NCBI GenBank assembly: GCA_022567775.1
Contig: JADFGH010000126.1
Location: 1 to 6,736, forward strand
Origin: Pseudomonadota bacterium
Lineage (GTDB): Bacteria; Pseudomonadota; Gammaproteobacteria; Steroidobacterales; Woeseiaceae
Reading direction: 5' to 3'
Length of the DNA: 6,736 nucleotides
Shown here: positions 1 to 5,571 of the stretch, piece by piece
Layout: each line of letters begins with the position of its first letter
How positions within the stretch are numbered: position 1 is the first letter of the stretch
The notes under the pieces: generated by a model
Told to the model about the DNA's origin: nothing
What the model saw: only the letters and a program-made list of their open reading frames with translations
Database searches by the model: none
Translations under genes and position numbers: made by a program

Positions 1-2
1 AG

Positions 3-128
3 GCAACCCTGCTTACCCTGTTTCTCGGACCGGCCATCGTTTTCGCCGGCGGCATGCTGGCGGCGATATATCCGGCGCTTCGCCTGCACTGGCTGCGCCC
101 GGTGGAAGCCATGCGAGTTGCTCCATGA
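3..128 (+). CDS. C-terminal end of an ABC transporter permease (FtsX/MacB fold), partial
   Basis: This is the last 41 codons of a gene that begins before the window. The translation shows a hydrophobic segment (TLFLGPAIVFAGGMLAAIYP) followed by ALRLHWLRPVEAMRVAP and the stop TGA at 126-128. A final membrane helix followed by a short 'YPALRxxxLxPVEAMR' tail is typical of FtsX/MacB/LolC-type permeases, where the tail lies in the cytoplasm. The stop overlaps the next permease start as ATGA, so the two are probably translationally coupled. They would be the two halves of one ABC transporter with non-identical membrane subunits. Nothing can be said about the missing N-terminal and periplasmic parts. 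Confidence 0.85.
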   Translation, partial: ATLLTLFLGPAIVFAGGMLAAIYPALRLHWLRPVEAMRVAP

Positions 129-1354
129 GGTTTTTCGCGATCATCTCGATGCTCGCCTGGCGCAACCTGTGGCGCAATCACCGGCGCACCATCGTCATGC
201 TGTCCGCGATAACCATCGGCGTCTGGGCGATGATTTTCATGACGGCGTTGATGCGTGGCATGGTTAACGACATGGTTCGCGACGGCATTCGCGCACTGCC
301 GGGTCACGTCCAGGTGCACCATCCGCAATATCGCGATGACCCGAGTGTCCTGAACCTCATACCCACAGCGGATTCGGAACTAACAAAAGTATTCTCACAG
401 GCAGGGCTCGACGGCTGGGCAAGCCGTGTCAAAGTCCCCGGCATTATTTCCAGTGAACGCGAGTCACGTGGTGTCACGTTGATCGGCGTCGATCCGGCGC
501 TCGAGAAGTCGCTGGACGCTCTCGGCAGCAATATCGCCGCCGGCCGCAACCTGGAAGGCGTGGACGACGGTGGCGTCGTCATCGGCCGGAGGCTCGCGGA
601 CAAGCTCGACACTGAACTGGGTAAACGCATCGTCCTGATGAGTCAGGATCCCGACAACGAAATCGCGGATCGGGGCTATCGTATCGTTGGCCTTTATGAG
701 GCGAACCTGGAACGTTACGAGGAGTCTTTCGTCTTTGCAGGCAAATCGACTTTGCAAAAAATGCTGGGGATCGAGGACCAGGTCAGCGAAGTTGCAGTCA
801 TGGCCGGCGATTACCGCGACCTGGAGGGTCTGACTGAGCGCGTGGCATTGCTCGCAGGTGGAGACGTGGAAGTCCTGCCATGGCAGCAACTCAACCGGTA
901 TCTCGGCAGCATGCTCAAAGTCATGGACGGATTCGTGCTGGTGTGGATGATCGTCATATTCCTGGCACTGTCATTCGGCCTCGTCAACACGCTGGTGATG
1001 GCAGTCTTCGAGCGGGTCCGCGAAATAGGCCTGATGCTTGCGCTCGGCATGCGGCCCGCCAGCATCCTGGGGCAGATTCTCGTCGAGTCGAGCCTGCTGT
1101 TGATCATCGGCCTGGTACTTGGCAACGCACTCGCCTGGGCGAGCGTCGTGCCGCTGCAGGACGGCATTGATATCTCCGCCGTTGCCAAGGGCATGGAGAT
1201 GTTCGGTGCGTCGAGCATTCTGTATCCGGAGCTGGAACTCAAGGACATTGTTACCGCCAATATCGTTGTGCTGGTGCTCGGCTTCCTCGCCAGTTTGTCG
1301 CCCGCGTGGCGTGCGTCCCGCTATGAACCCATCGAAGCAATAACCAAGGTATAA
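125..1354 (+). CDS. ABC transporter permease, FtsX/MacB (LolC/E-like) fold
   Basis: A 409-residue inner-membrane protein. An amphipathic N-terminus with WRNLWRNHRRT (12-22) leads into TM1 at about 22-44. A soluble, presumably periplasmic domain spans about 50-260 (MacB periplasmic-core type). Three further membrane segments follow at about 270-295, 318-343 and 375-395. The segment FERVREIGLMLALGMRP (295-311) matches the conserved cytoplasmic coupling stretch of FtsX-domain permeases that contacts the ATPase. The C-terminal tail SPAWRASRYEPIEAI is also typical. The start ATG at 125 overlaps the upstream stop (ATGA), and the ATPase gene follows 2 bp after its stop. By family, such permeases usually act by mechanotransmission on envelope substrates such as lipoproteins, lipids or peptides. 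The substrate is not evident here. Confidence 0.93.
   Translation: MRFFAIISMLAWRNLWRNHRRTIVMLSAITIGVWAMIFMTALMRGMVNDMVRDGIRALPGHVQVHHPQYRDDPSVLNLIPTADSELTKVFSQAGLDGWASRVKVPGIISSERESRGVTLIGVDPALEKSLDALGSNIAAGRNLEGVDDGGVVIGRRLADKLDTELGKRIVLMSQDPDNEIADRGYRIVGLYEANLERYEESFVFAGKSTLQKMLGIEDQVSEVAVMAGDYRDLEGLTERVALLAGGDVEVLPWQQLNRYLGSMLKVMDGFVLVWMIVIFLALSFGLVNTLVMAVFERVREIGLMLALGMRPASILGQILVESSLLLIIGLVLGNALAWASVVPLQDGIDISAVAKGMEMFGASSILYPELELKDIVTANIVVLVLGFLASLSPAWRASRYEPIEAITKV
1346..1349 (+). promoter_or_regulatory. Ribosome-binding site of the ABC ATPase gene
   Basis: AAGG lies 7 nt upstream of the ATG at 1357, embedded in the final codons of the permease gene. It supports the chosen start and translation as part of one operon. 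Confidence 0.6.
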
Positions 1355-1356
1355 AC

Positions 1357-2049
1357 ATGACTGCCGTGCGCTGCATTGATTTGTGCAAGACCTACCGCCA
1401 GGGCGATCAGGACATCAAGGCGCTTGACCACGTGAATCTCGATATCGAAAGCGGTGGATTTGTCTGCCTGTCCGCCCCGTCCGGTGGCGGCAAAACTACC
1501 TTGTTAAACGCTATCGGCGGCCTGGACAGCCCCGACAGCGGCGAAGTCTGGATTGCCGGGAGGCGCATCGACAACCTGAGCAAGGGTGAGCTGGCGCAAT
1601 TGCGATTAACGCAGATCGGTTTTGTTTTTCAGGCGTATAACCTGATTCCGGTGCTGAGCGCGCGCGAGAATGTCGAGTTCGTAATGCAGGTGCAGGGCGT
1701 ACCGGCAGCCGAGCGGCAGGACAAGTCGAGGGCAATCCTGAAGGAGGTCGGCCTGCAGGGTCTCGAAGATCGCCGGCCGGCAGATATGTCAGGCGGGCAG
1801 CAACAACGGGTTGCGGTCGCGCGGGCAATCGTGTCCCGACCCGAGCTCGTGCTCGCGGATGAGCCAACGGCCAACCTGGATTCCAAAACCTCGGACGAGC
1901 TGATGGCGTTGTTCGTTGAACTCAATGAACATCACAACACGACTTTCGTTATTGCGACACACGATCAGCGGGTCATGTCCTATGCCAGGCGACTCATACG
2001 AATGCTGGATGGCCGTATCATTGACGATATTGATCAACAAGCCGCATAG
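1357..2049 (+). CDS. ABC transporter ATP-binding protein (LolD/MacB-type)
   Basis: A 230-residue cytoplasmic ATPase that would power the two permeases encoded upstream. All nucleotide-binding elements are present: an A-loop-like aromatic in KTYRQGD (Y13), Walker [10 protein letters not shown] (40-48), Q-loop Q92, signature MSGGQQQR (144-151), Walker B LVLADEP (164-170), D-loop NLD (173-175) and H-loop H202 in ATHD. The first Walker A glycine is Ala40, a tolerated but less common variant. Length and the SGGQQQR signature fit the LolD/MacB/FtsE-like subfamily (COG1136). AAGG at 1346-1349 lies 7 nt before the ATG at 1357, a good ribosome-binding site inside the end of the permease gene. The 3' end probably overlaps the start of the outer-membrane protein gene. 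Confidence 0.96.
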   Translation: MTAVRCIDLCKTYRQGDQDIKALDHVNLDIESGGFVCLSAPSGGGKTTLLNAIGGLDSPDSGEVWIAGRRIDNLSKGELAQLRLTQIGFVFQAYNLIPVLSARENVEFVMQVQGVPAAERQDKSRAILKEVGLQGLEDRRPADMSGGQQQRVAVARAIVSRPELVLADEPTANLDSKTSDELMALFVELNEHHNTTFVIATHDQRVMSYARRLIRMLDGRIIDDIDQQAA

Positions 2050-3298
2050 ATTACTGTATGCCCTGATTGCAGTTGCCGCAGGATTTTCCGGCGAGGCATT
2101 GCCGCAGGACACCGAGTACGACCTCGGTGGTCACATCAAAGGCCGGGCGCTGGGACAGTCCTTCCCGGACAACAGCATATTCAATCAACTAACCGGCTCT
2201 TCCTCTGTCGATCTGGAAAGCGACCTGCGTCTGAATTTCGAGGCGAGCAAAGGCCGCTGGTCGTTCGATACTGCTTACCAGTTGTTCGCGGGATACGGTG
2301 ATCGCATCAATCCGGCGGGCTTGTTGCCGGGGGGCGTGAGCAACCGCCTGCCCAATGACGATCGCCGTTTTTTCAACCTGACGGCCACCATCGACGACGA
2401 CGGCAAGTTCGTCGCAGGACATCGCCTCGATCGCCTGTGGGTTGGCTACGCCAGCGACCAGGCCGTCGTGCGTCTCGGGCGGCAGGCACTGAGCTGGGGC
2501 AACGGACTGATTTTCTCGCCCATGGATATTGTGAATCCCTTCGATCCGACGATGATCGACACCGAATACAAAGCGGGCGATGACATGTTGTACGTTCAGT
2601 ACCTGCGGGACAATGGCGACGACATCCAGGTTTCCTACGTTGCCAGGCGCAACATCGTCAGTGGCGATCCGGAATTCGATGAGAGCACTGCTGCCGTGAA
2701 ATATCACGGCATCGCCGGTAATGCCGAATATGATCTGCTGGTCGCCAGCAACTATGGCGAAACCACGTTGGCGGTAGGCGGCAATCGCAGCATCGGTGGC
2801 GCCATCTGGCGCGGCGACCTGGTCGTCACCGACGCCGCATCCGGCAGCAAAGTGCAGCTCGTCACAAACTTAAGTTACTCCTGGGTCTGGGGCGGCAAGA
2901 ACGTGAGCGGCGTGGTCGAATACTATTTTGATGAATACGGGCAAAAGGACGGTCGCTATGATTCCCGGAGCCTTGCACAGAATCCGGAACTGCTGCAGCG
3001 GCTCGCGCGCGGACAGTCGTTCACGATCGGGCGGCACTACCTTGCCGGCGGGCTGATGATCGAAATGACGCCGCTGTGGATACTCTCGCCGAATATCTTT
3101 ACCAATCTCGAGGATGGCAGCGCGTTACTGCAAATCGTTACGCGCAATAATCTGAGCGAGGAGATGGAGTTTATCGGCGCACTGAACATTCCGCTTGGAC
3201 CGGATGGCAGCGAGTACGGCGGCATCGCCCTCGACACTCCCGGTGTATTCTTGTCGACGGACGCAAGCCTGTTCGCGCAACTGGCCTGGTACTTCTAG
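2009..3298 (+). CDS. Outer-membrane beta-barrel protein of the ABC export operon (DUF1302/alginate-export-like)
   Basis: The frame is open from 1916, but the first convincing signal peptide begins at ATG 2009, giving 429 residues. A basic N-region (NKPHR, 10-14) precedes the hydrophobic core LLYALIAVAAGF (15-26), with possible cleavage after GEA (28-30). Alternatives are TTG 2030 or ATG 1982; no strong ribosome-binding site decides. The mature part alternates polar and hydrophobic residues in strand-like runs and ends in LAWYF, the terminal-Phe outer-membrane sorting signal. GRQALSWGNGLIFSPMDIVN (157-176) resembles the LGRQ..WG motif of DUF1302 and alginate-export-like barrels. The start lies inside the ATPase gene, so it is probably the last gene of the operon. 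It would act in the outer membrane as a partner or channel for the transporter's substrate. The barrel call is firm; family and substrate are inferred. Confidence 0.82.
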   Translation: MAVSLTILINKPHRLLYALIAVAAGFSGEALPQDTEYDLGGHIKGRALGQSFPDNSIFNQLTGSSSVDLESDLRLNFEASKGRWSFDTAYQLFAGYGDRINPAGLLPGGVSNRLPNDDRRFFNLTATIDDDGKFVAGHRLDRLWVGYASDQAVVRLGRQALSWGNGLIFSPMDIVNPFDPTMIDTEYKAGDDMLYVQYLRDNGDDIQVSYVARRNIVSGDPEFDESTAAVKYHGIAGNAEYDLLVASNYGETTLAVGGNRSIGGAIWRGDLVVTDAASGSKVQLVTNLSYSWVWGGKNVSGVVEYYFDEYGQKDGRYDSRSLAQNPELLQRLARGQSFTIGRHYLAGGLMIEMTPLWILSPNIFTNLEDGSALLQIVTRNNLSEEMEFIGALNIPLGPDGSEYGGIALDTPGVFLSTDASLFAQLAWYF

Positions 3299-3326
3299 CA
3301 GCTGGAGGCGGTGTCAAGAGGATGAT

Positions 3327-3342
3327 TAGGATCAATATCCTA
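3327..3342 (+). terminator. Possible weak terminator hairpin after the ABC/outer-membrane operon
   Basis: TAGGAT (3327-3332) and ATCCTA (3337-3342) form a perfect 6-bp stem with a CAAT loop, followed by only TTT. It sits 28 bp after the outer-membrane gene stop. The AT-rich stem and short T-run make it a poor intrinsic terminator. It is listed because it is the only stem-loop of this size close behind the operon. Confidence 0.25.
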
Positions 3343-3422
3343 TTTAATGACAATGGTTTACGTGCAACTCTGTGAGAACGTGCCAGATTTCCTGGATTAA
3401 GTATTTCTCAGAATTATGTTTA

Positions 3423-3438
3423 GTTGTCAATTGACAAC
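3423..3438. promoter_or_regulatory. Perfect 16-bp palindrome, candidate operator of the HicAB-like operon
   Basis: GTTGTCAATTGACAAC is identical to its reverse complement over all 16 bases. Its right half contains TTGACA, the consensus -35 hexamer of the promoter of the downstream pair. A dimeric DNA-binding protein sitting here would block RNA polymerase. The downstream HicB-like protein carries a helix-turn-helix and is the obvious candidate autorepressor, as is usual for toxin-antitoxin antitoxins. The palindrome is seen directly; its use as an operator is inferred. Confidence 0.7.
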
Positions 3439-3459
3439 CCACCAATTCTAAACTACCAT
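3431..3459 (+). promoter_or_regulatory. Sigma-70-type promoter of the HicAB-like operon
   Basis: TTGACA (3431-3436) matches the -35 consensus exactly. After a 17-bp spacer comes TACCAT (3454-3459), a 4/6 match to the -10 box. Transcription would begin near 3466, giving a leader of only about 11 nt before the ATG at 3477. The -35 box is embedded in the 16-bp palindrome. Confidence 0.6.
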
Positions 3460-3476
3460 TCTTCTCAGGTTAATCA

Positions 3477-3728
3477 ATGACTCGATCGCGCCATCCCGAC
3501 AAGGATATTGAAGGAGCGTTGAGATATGCCGAGGAGGCCGGGTGGAGGGTAGAGCCGGGCGGTTCACATGCATGGGGCAGAATTTACTGCCCACGCAACA
3601 GCAAAGATTGTCGATGTGGTGAGTTTTGTATAACGAGCATATCCAGCACACCGAAAAACCCCGGTAATCACGCGAGGAAGGTTCGCAGAGTTGTTGATAA
3701 TTGTACCGAGACGGATGATAGAGAGTAA
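3477..3728 (+). CDS. HicA-like toxin, cysteine-rich variant
   Basis: An 83-residue basic protein. GGSHAWGRIY (28-37) carries the Gly-Ser-His motif of HicA-type mRNA interferases, with His31 the presumed catalytic residue of their small dsRBD-like fold. TPKNPGNHARKVRRVVDNC (58-76) resembles the HicA C-terminal 'HPGNH' helix region. HicA toxins cleave mRNA in the cytoplasm and are neutralised by HicB. Unusual are five cysteines, C38, C45, C47, C51 and C76; the spacing CRC...C suggests a possible metal site or structural cluster not found in classical HicA. The start ATG at 3477 has only a weak AGG (3467-3469) ahead of it and a very short leader. The partner gene begins 5 bp after its stop. Toxin activity is inferred from motif and pairing. 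Confidence 0.72.
   Translation: MTRSRHPDKDIEGALRYAEEAGWRVEPGGSHAWGRIYCPRNSKDCRCGEFCITSISSTPKNPGNHARKVRRVVDNCTETDDRE
3721..3725 (+). promoter_or_regulatory. Ribosome-binding site of the HicB-like gene
   Basis: GAGAG lies 8 nt before the ATG at 3734 and overlaps the last codons of the HicA-like gene. This fits coupled translation of the pair. Confidence 0.4.
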
Positions 3729-3733
3729 TTTCC

Positions 3734-4261
3734 ATGGGCCAGTACGATTTCACATTGAAGTTTGCGCTTGGGCGACCGGATGCCGATCCCGAGTCATTCA
3801 TCGAGCCCCTCATGAACGAGGGGTGCGATGATGCGCTCATTGGTATTGGCAAGCTTGGCCGAATCGCCCTCGACTTTACACGCGAAGCGAATTCCGCAGA
3901 GGAAGCGGTGCTCAGCGCGCTGGCTGATGTTAAGCGCGCCATTCCTGAAGCAGAGTTTATCGAAGCAACACCGGATTTTGTAGGTGTGCCGGATATTGCG
4001 AAATTACTCGGCGTTTCCCGTCAATACATAGGCAAGATACTTAAGAAAAACGAGCAAGAGTTTCCTGTGCCAACCCACGGTGGCGTTCGTGCAATTTGGC
4101 ATCTTGAAGATGTCTTAACGTGGTTAGTTGAGCATCAAATCAAGGAAATAGACGATTCTTTGTTAGACATTTCCCGCATAAATATGCGCTGCAATCACGC
4201 CAGGGAACATAGTCGTTTAGCTGACGAAATACCGCTCCCCGTAATACGGGCTGTAGGCTAA
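3734..4261 (+). CDS. HicB-like antitoxin with an AlpA/excisionase-type helix-turn-helix
   Basis: A 175-residue protein in three parts. Residues 1-80 form an alpha/beta domain with ALIGIGKLGRIALDFTREA (34-52) and SAEEAVLSALADVKRAIPEA (54-73), a layout like the partly degenerate RNase-H fold of HicB antitoxins. Residues 83-105 (VGVPDIAKLLGVSRQYIGKI) are a helix-turn-helix. FPVPTHGG...IWHLEDVLTWL (110-131) looks like the wing and following helix of AlpA/MerR-like excisionase domains. The tail from about 135 is polar and unassigned. It should bind and silence the upstream HicA-like toxin and repress the shared promoter, probably at the 16-bp palindrome. Classical HicB usually carries an Arc-type or XRE DNA-binding domain, so this domain choice is different. 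The two genes are 5 bp apart on one transcript. Confidence 0.72.
   Translation: MGQYDFTLKFALGRPDADPESFIEPLMNEGCDDALIGIGKLGRIALDFTREANSAEEAVLSALADVKRAIPEAEFIEATPDFVGVPDIAKLLGVSRQYIGKILKKNEQEFPVPTHGGVRAIWHLEDVLTWLVEHQIKEIDDSLLDISRINMRCNHAREHSRLADEIPLPVIRAVG
4238..4250 (+). repeat. Short inverted repeat at the 3' end of the HicB-like gene
   Basis: CCCGT (4238-4242) and ACGGG (4246-4250) pair around AAT, just before the stop codon. There is no T-run directly behind it, so it is not a convincing terminator alone. It could protect the 3' end of the transcript. Confidence 0.3.
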
Positions 4262-4267
4262 TCGCAT

Positions 4268-4297
4268 AAAGCCATCTATTTGGCGGGTTTCTTTTGT
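4268..4297 (+). terminator. Possible decayed intrinsic terminator after the HicAB-like pair
   Basis: AAAGCC (4268-4273) can pair with GGC (4282-4284) and TTT (4288-4290), leaving GGG bulged. GCCA/TGGC around TCTATT is the simplest 4-bp stem. It is followed by TTTCTTTT (4288-4295). The 3' half, GGCGGGTTTCTTTT, looks like half of an ordinary terminator, but the 5' half does not match fully. Some read-through into the HigA-type gene is likely. Confidence 0.3.
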
Positions 4298-4322
4298 TCT
4301 GGTCTATTCTTCTTGGACCTAT

Positions 4323-4326
4323 GAGG
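4323..4326 (+). promoter_or_regulatory. Ribosome-binding site deciding the HigA start
   Basis: GAGG ends 6 nt before the ATG at 4333. The competing in-frame ATG at 4321 overlaps the beginning of this site and has no such motif of its own. It therefore places translation at 4333. Confidence 0.55.
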
Positions 4327-4338
4327 ATCAGTATGATC
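4326..4338. repeat. Inverted repeat spanning the HigA start codon
   Basis: GATCA (4326-4330) and TGATC (4334-4338) flank GTA. The repeat covers the region between ribosome-binding site and start codon. It could be a HigA operator half-site pair or a small RNA hairpin that limits translation, but a 5-bp repeat may also be chance. Confidence 0.3.
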
Positions 4339-4686
4339 AATATTCATCCAATTAAAACCGAGGACGATTACAAAAATGCGCTGCTGCGTATTGATTCACT
4401 AATGGATGCGGAACCTGATACAGAGGAAGGCGCAGAGCTTGACGTACTCGCTACTCTTGTAGAAGTTAACGAAGCAAAGAATTTCCCCATCGACGTGCCT
4501 GATCCGGTTGCAGCCATCCTGTTCCGTATGGAGCAGATGGGAATTAGCAGGAAGGACCTCGAACCGTTTCTCGGAGGTCGAAGTCGGGTATCAGAGGTCC
4601 TGAACAGGACTCGTGGTTTGTCTATTACACAGATCCGCAAGCTCCATGCCAGACTCAATTTCCCTTATGAGAATTTAATAGCGTAG
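4333..4686 (+). CDS. higA: HigA-type XRE antitoxin without adjacent toxin (orphan)
   Basis: A 117-residue protein matching the HigA antitoxin family (COG5499). The N-terminal stretch IHPIKTEDDYKNALLRIDSLM (4-24) is the conserved leader segment, NFPIDVPDPVAAILFRMEQM (50-69) is the linker, and SRKDLEPFLGGRSRVSEVLN (72-91) is the helix-turn-helix. HigA normally binds and neutralises a HigB mRNA interferase and represses their shared promoter. Here no HigB gene lies upstream: only 71 bp separate it from the HicB-like gene, and the 225 bp downstream hold no toxin frame. GAGG at 4323-4326 lies 6 nt before ATG 4333, so this start is preferred over in-frame ATGs at 4321 and 4294. It may act as a stand-alone regulator, as an antidote to related toxins, or be a remnant. 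Confidence 0.85.
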   Translation: MINIHPIKTEDDYKNALLRIDSLMDAEPDTEEGAELDVLATLVEVNEAKNFPIDVPDPVAAILFRMEQMGISRKDLEPFLGGRSRVSEVLNRTRGLSITQIRKLHARLNFPYENLIA

Positions 4687-4743
4687 CCAAGCTCTGTTAA
4701 TCGGTACTTAATCAGACATACACCGTCAATTGAGTTCGAATTA

Positions 4744-4764
4744 CCGCTTCGCATGCGATAGCGG
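4744..4764. repeat. Imperfect 21-bp palindrome between the HigA gene and the RelE/HigB operon
   Basis: The arms CCGCT (4744-4748) and AGCGG (4760-4764) flank the perfect 8-bp palindrome CGCATGCG (4750-4757), with one unpaired base on the left and two on the right. A second small repeat, GCCC TT GGGC (4764-4773), abuts it. With no loop and no T-run it is better read as a protein-binding site than a terminator. The 4687-4846 stretch otherwise shows no gene. Confidence 0.4.
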
Positions 4765-4846
4765 CCCTTGGGCTGATATGATGGTGACAGGCTGCAGTTG
4801 ACCCAAAACAGCCATTCACTTATTCATTACAAGTAAGAAGTCGCGC

Positions 4847-4874
4847 CTGACAATTATATCCAATTCGGTATAAA
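4847..4874 (+). promoter_or_regulatory. Promoter of the RelE/HigB-like toxin-antitoxin operon
   Basis: CTGACA (4847-4852, 5/6 to the -35 consensus) is followed after 16 bp by TATAAA (4869-4874, 5/6 to the -10 consensus). Transcription would begin near 4881, giving a leader of about 30 nt that contains the ribosome-binding site. This is more useful for the toxin gene than the second -10-like box closer to the start codon. Confidence 0.6.
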
Positions 4875-4880
4875 TAATGC

Positions 4881-4908
4881 TTGCAAAGTATACTCGAAAA
4901 GGTATAAT
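4881..4908 (+). promoter_or_regulatory. Second possible promoter with a perfect -10 box next to the toxin start
   Basis: TTGCAA (4881-4886, 4/6) and TATAAT (4903-4908, 6/6) are 16 bp apart. Transcription would start near 4915, on the second of two consecutive ATG codons, so any product would be leaderless. AGTATACT (4887-4894), an 8-bp palindrome, lies between the two boxes. Confidence 0.35.
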
Positions 4909-4911
4909 CCG

Positions 4912-5238
4912 ATGATGAAGCTAAGGCTGAAGCCGATTGTTTGGCTAGGCAACTCGAAAGATGTGGTTCGGGACTGGCCATTGGCTACGAAGAAGCGCGC
5001 GGGCGAAGAGTTATATCGGTTGCAGATCGGCAGTGAGCCGTTGCACTGGCGCGGCATGAAGTCGGTCGGGCGCGGAGTGAGAGAAATAAAGATTTCGGAA
5101 GGTGGTGAGCATCGCGTGTTTTATGTGATGCGTCGGGACGAAGGTATCTTGGTTTTGCATGCATTCGAGAAAAAGACACAACGCACGGCGAAATCGGACA
5201 TCAACCTCGGCAAGCAGCGGTTGAAGTTATGGAAGTAG
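4912..5238 (+). CDS. RelE/HigB-like toxin (phage-derived Gp49-like family)
   Basis: A 108-residue basic protein with the conserved features of the Gp49-like toxins (COG4679, PF05973). These are PIVWLGNSKDVVRDWP (8-23), a helix through ATKKRAGEELYRLQIG (25-40), MKSVGRGVREIKI (49-61), HRVFYV (67-72) and the hallmark VLHAFEKKTQRT (81-92). The family has a RelE/ParE fold and typically cleaves mRNA at the ribosome. Length is normal and no key segment is missing, so it appears intact. AAAAGG (4897-4902) lies 9 nt before ATG 4912; ATG 4915 is equally possible. The antitoxin gene starts 9 bp after the stop, the toxin-first order usual for this family. The operon has its own promoter. Target and toxicity are inferred from family. 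Confidence 0.92.
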   Translation: MMKLRLKPIVWLGNSKDVVRDWPLATKKRAGEELYRLQIGSEPLHWRGMKSVGRGVREIKISEGGEHRVFYVMRRDEGILVLHAFEKKTQRTAKSDINLGKQRLKLWK

Positions 5239-5241
5239 GAG
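5237..5241 (+). promoter_or_regulatory. Ribosome-binding site of the XRE antitoxin gene
   Basis: AGGAG overlaps the toxin stop codon TAG. It lies 6 nt from ATG 5248 but only 3 nt from GTG 5245, so ATG 5248 is the better start. Confidence 0.65.
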
Positions 5242-5247
5242 AATGTG

Positions 5248-5571
5248 ATGACTAGCATTACGAGAGGCAATGTTTTCGAGGACCTTGGGTTCTCGCCAGA
5301 GGAAGCGGAGCGGATGGCGCTACAGGTCTTCCTTGGCGAGCAGATTCGAACCTTCATCAATCGCAACAAGCTGGGCCAAGCGAAGGCTGCGGCTTTCTTT
5401 GGTGTGCAGCAGCCAAAAATTAGTAAGATTCTGAACGAAAACCTGGACGGCATGAGCATTGACTATTTGGTCAAGATGGTCGCACATACCGGTGGCACAT
5501 TTAACTATTCCTTCCGGCAGCCTCGCAAGATGTCCCGCAAAGAGGTCGAGTTACGAGTCGCCGCGGCGTAA
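5248..5571 (+). CDS. XRE-family antitoxin of the RelE/HigB-like module
   Basis: A 107-residue helix-turn-helix protein of the antitoxin family paired with Gp49-like toxins (COG5606, HTH_37-like). GNVFEDLGFSPEEAERM (7-23) is the characteristic N-terminal signature. LGQAKAAAFFGVQQPKISKI (42-61) is the helix-turn-helix, followed by SIDYLVKMVAHTGG (70-83). It should form a complex with the upstream toxin and, with it, repress the promoter near 4847-4908. Start ATG 5248 is favoured over GTG 5245 by ribosome-binding-site spacing. Toxin and antitoxin are 9 bp apart and share a transcript. Both look intact, so the module is probably functional. Confidence 0.92.
   Translation: MTSITRGNVFEDLGFSPEEAERMALQVFLGEQIRTFINRNKLGQAKAAAFFGVQQPKISKILNENLDGMSIDYLVKMVAHTGGTFNYSFRQPRKMSRKEVELRVAAA

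Noticed and set aside
464..889. 141-aa open frame on the minus strand
   Set aside because: Lies wholly inside the permease gene, has no family features, and reflects the codon pattern of the opposite strand.
1916..2008. Extension of the outer-membrane protein to ATG 1916
   Set aside because: It would put 31 polar residues before the signal peptide and overlap the ATPase gene by 134 bp.
2189..2707. 172-aa open frame on the minus strand
   Set aside because: Antisense to the outer-membrane barrel gene, whose protein features are convincing; no recognisable domain or ribosome-binding site.
3448..3942. 164-aa minus-strand frame across the HicAB-like region
   Set aside because: Low-complexity serine/arginine-rich translation antisense to two supported genes.
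4687..4911. Possible degraded HigB toxin downstream of HigA
   Set aside because: The plus-strand reading frames hit early stops and show none of the HigB motifs.
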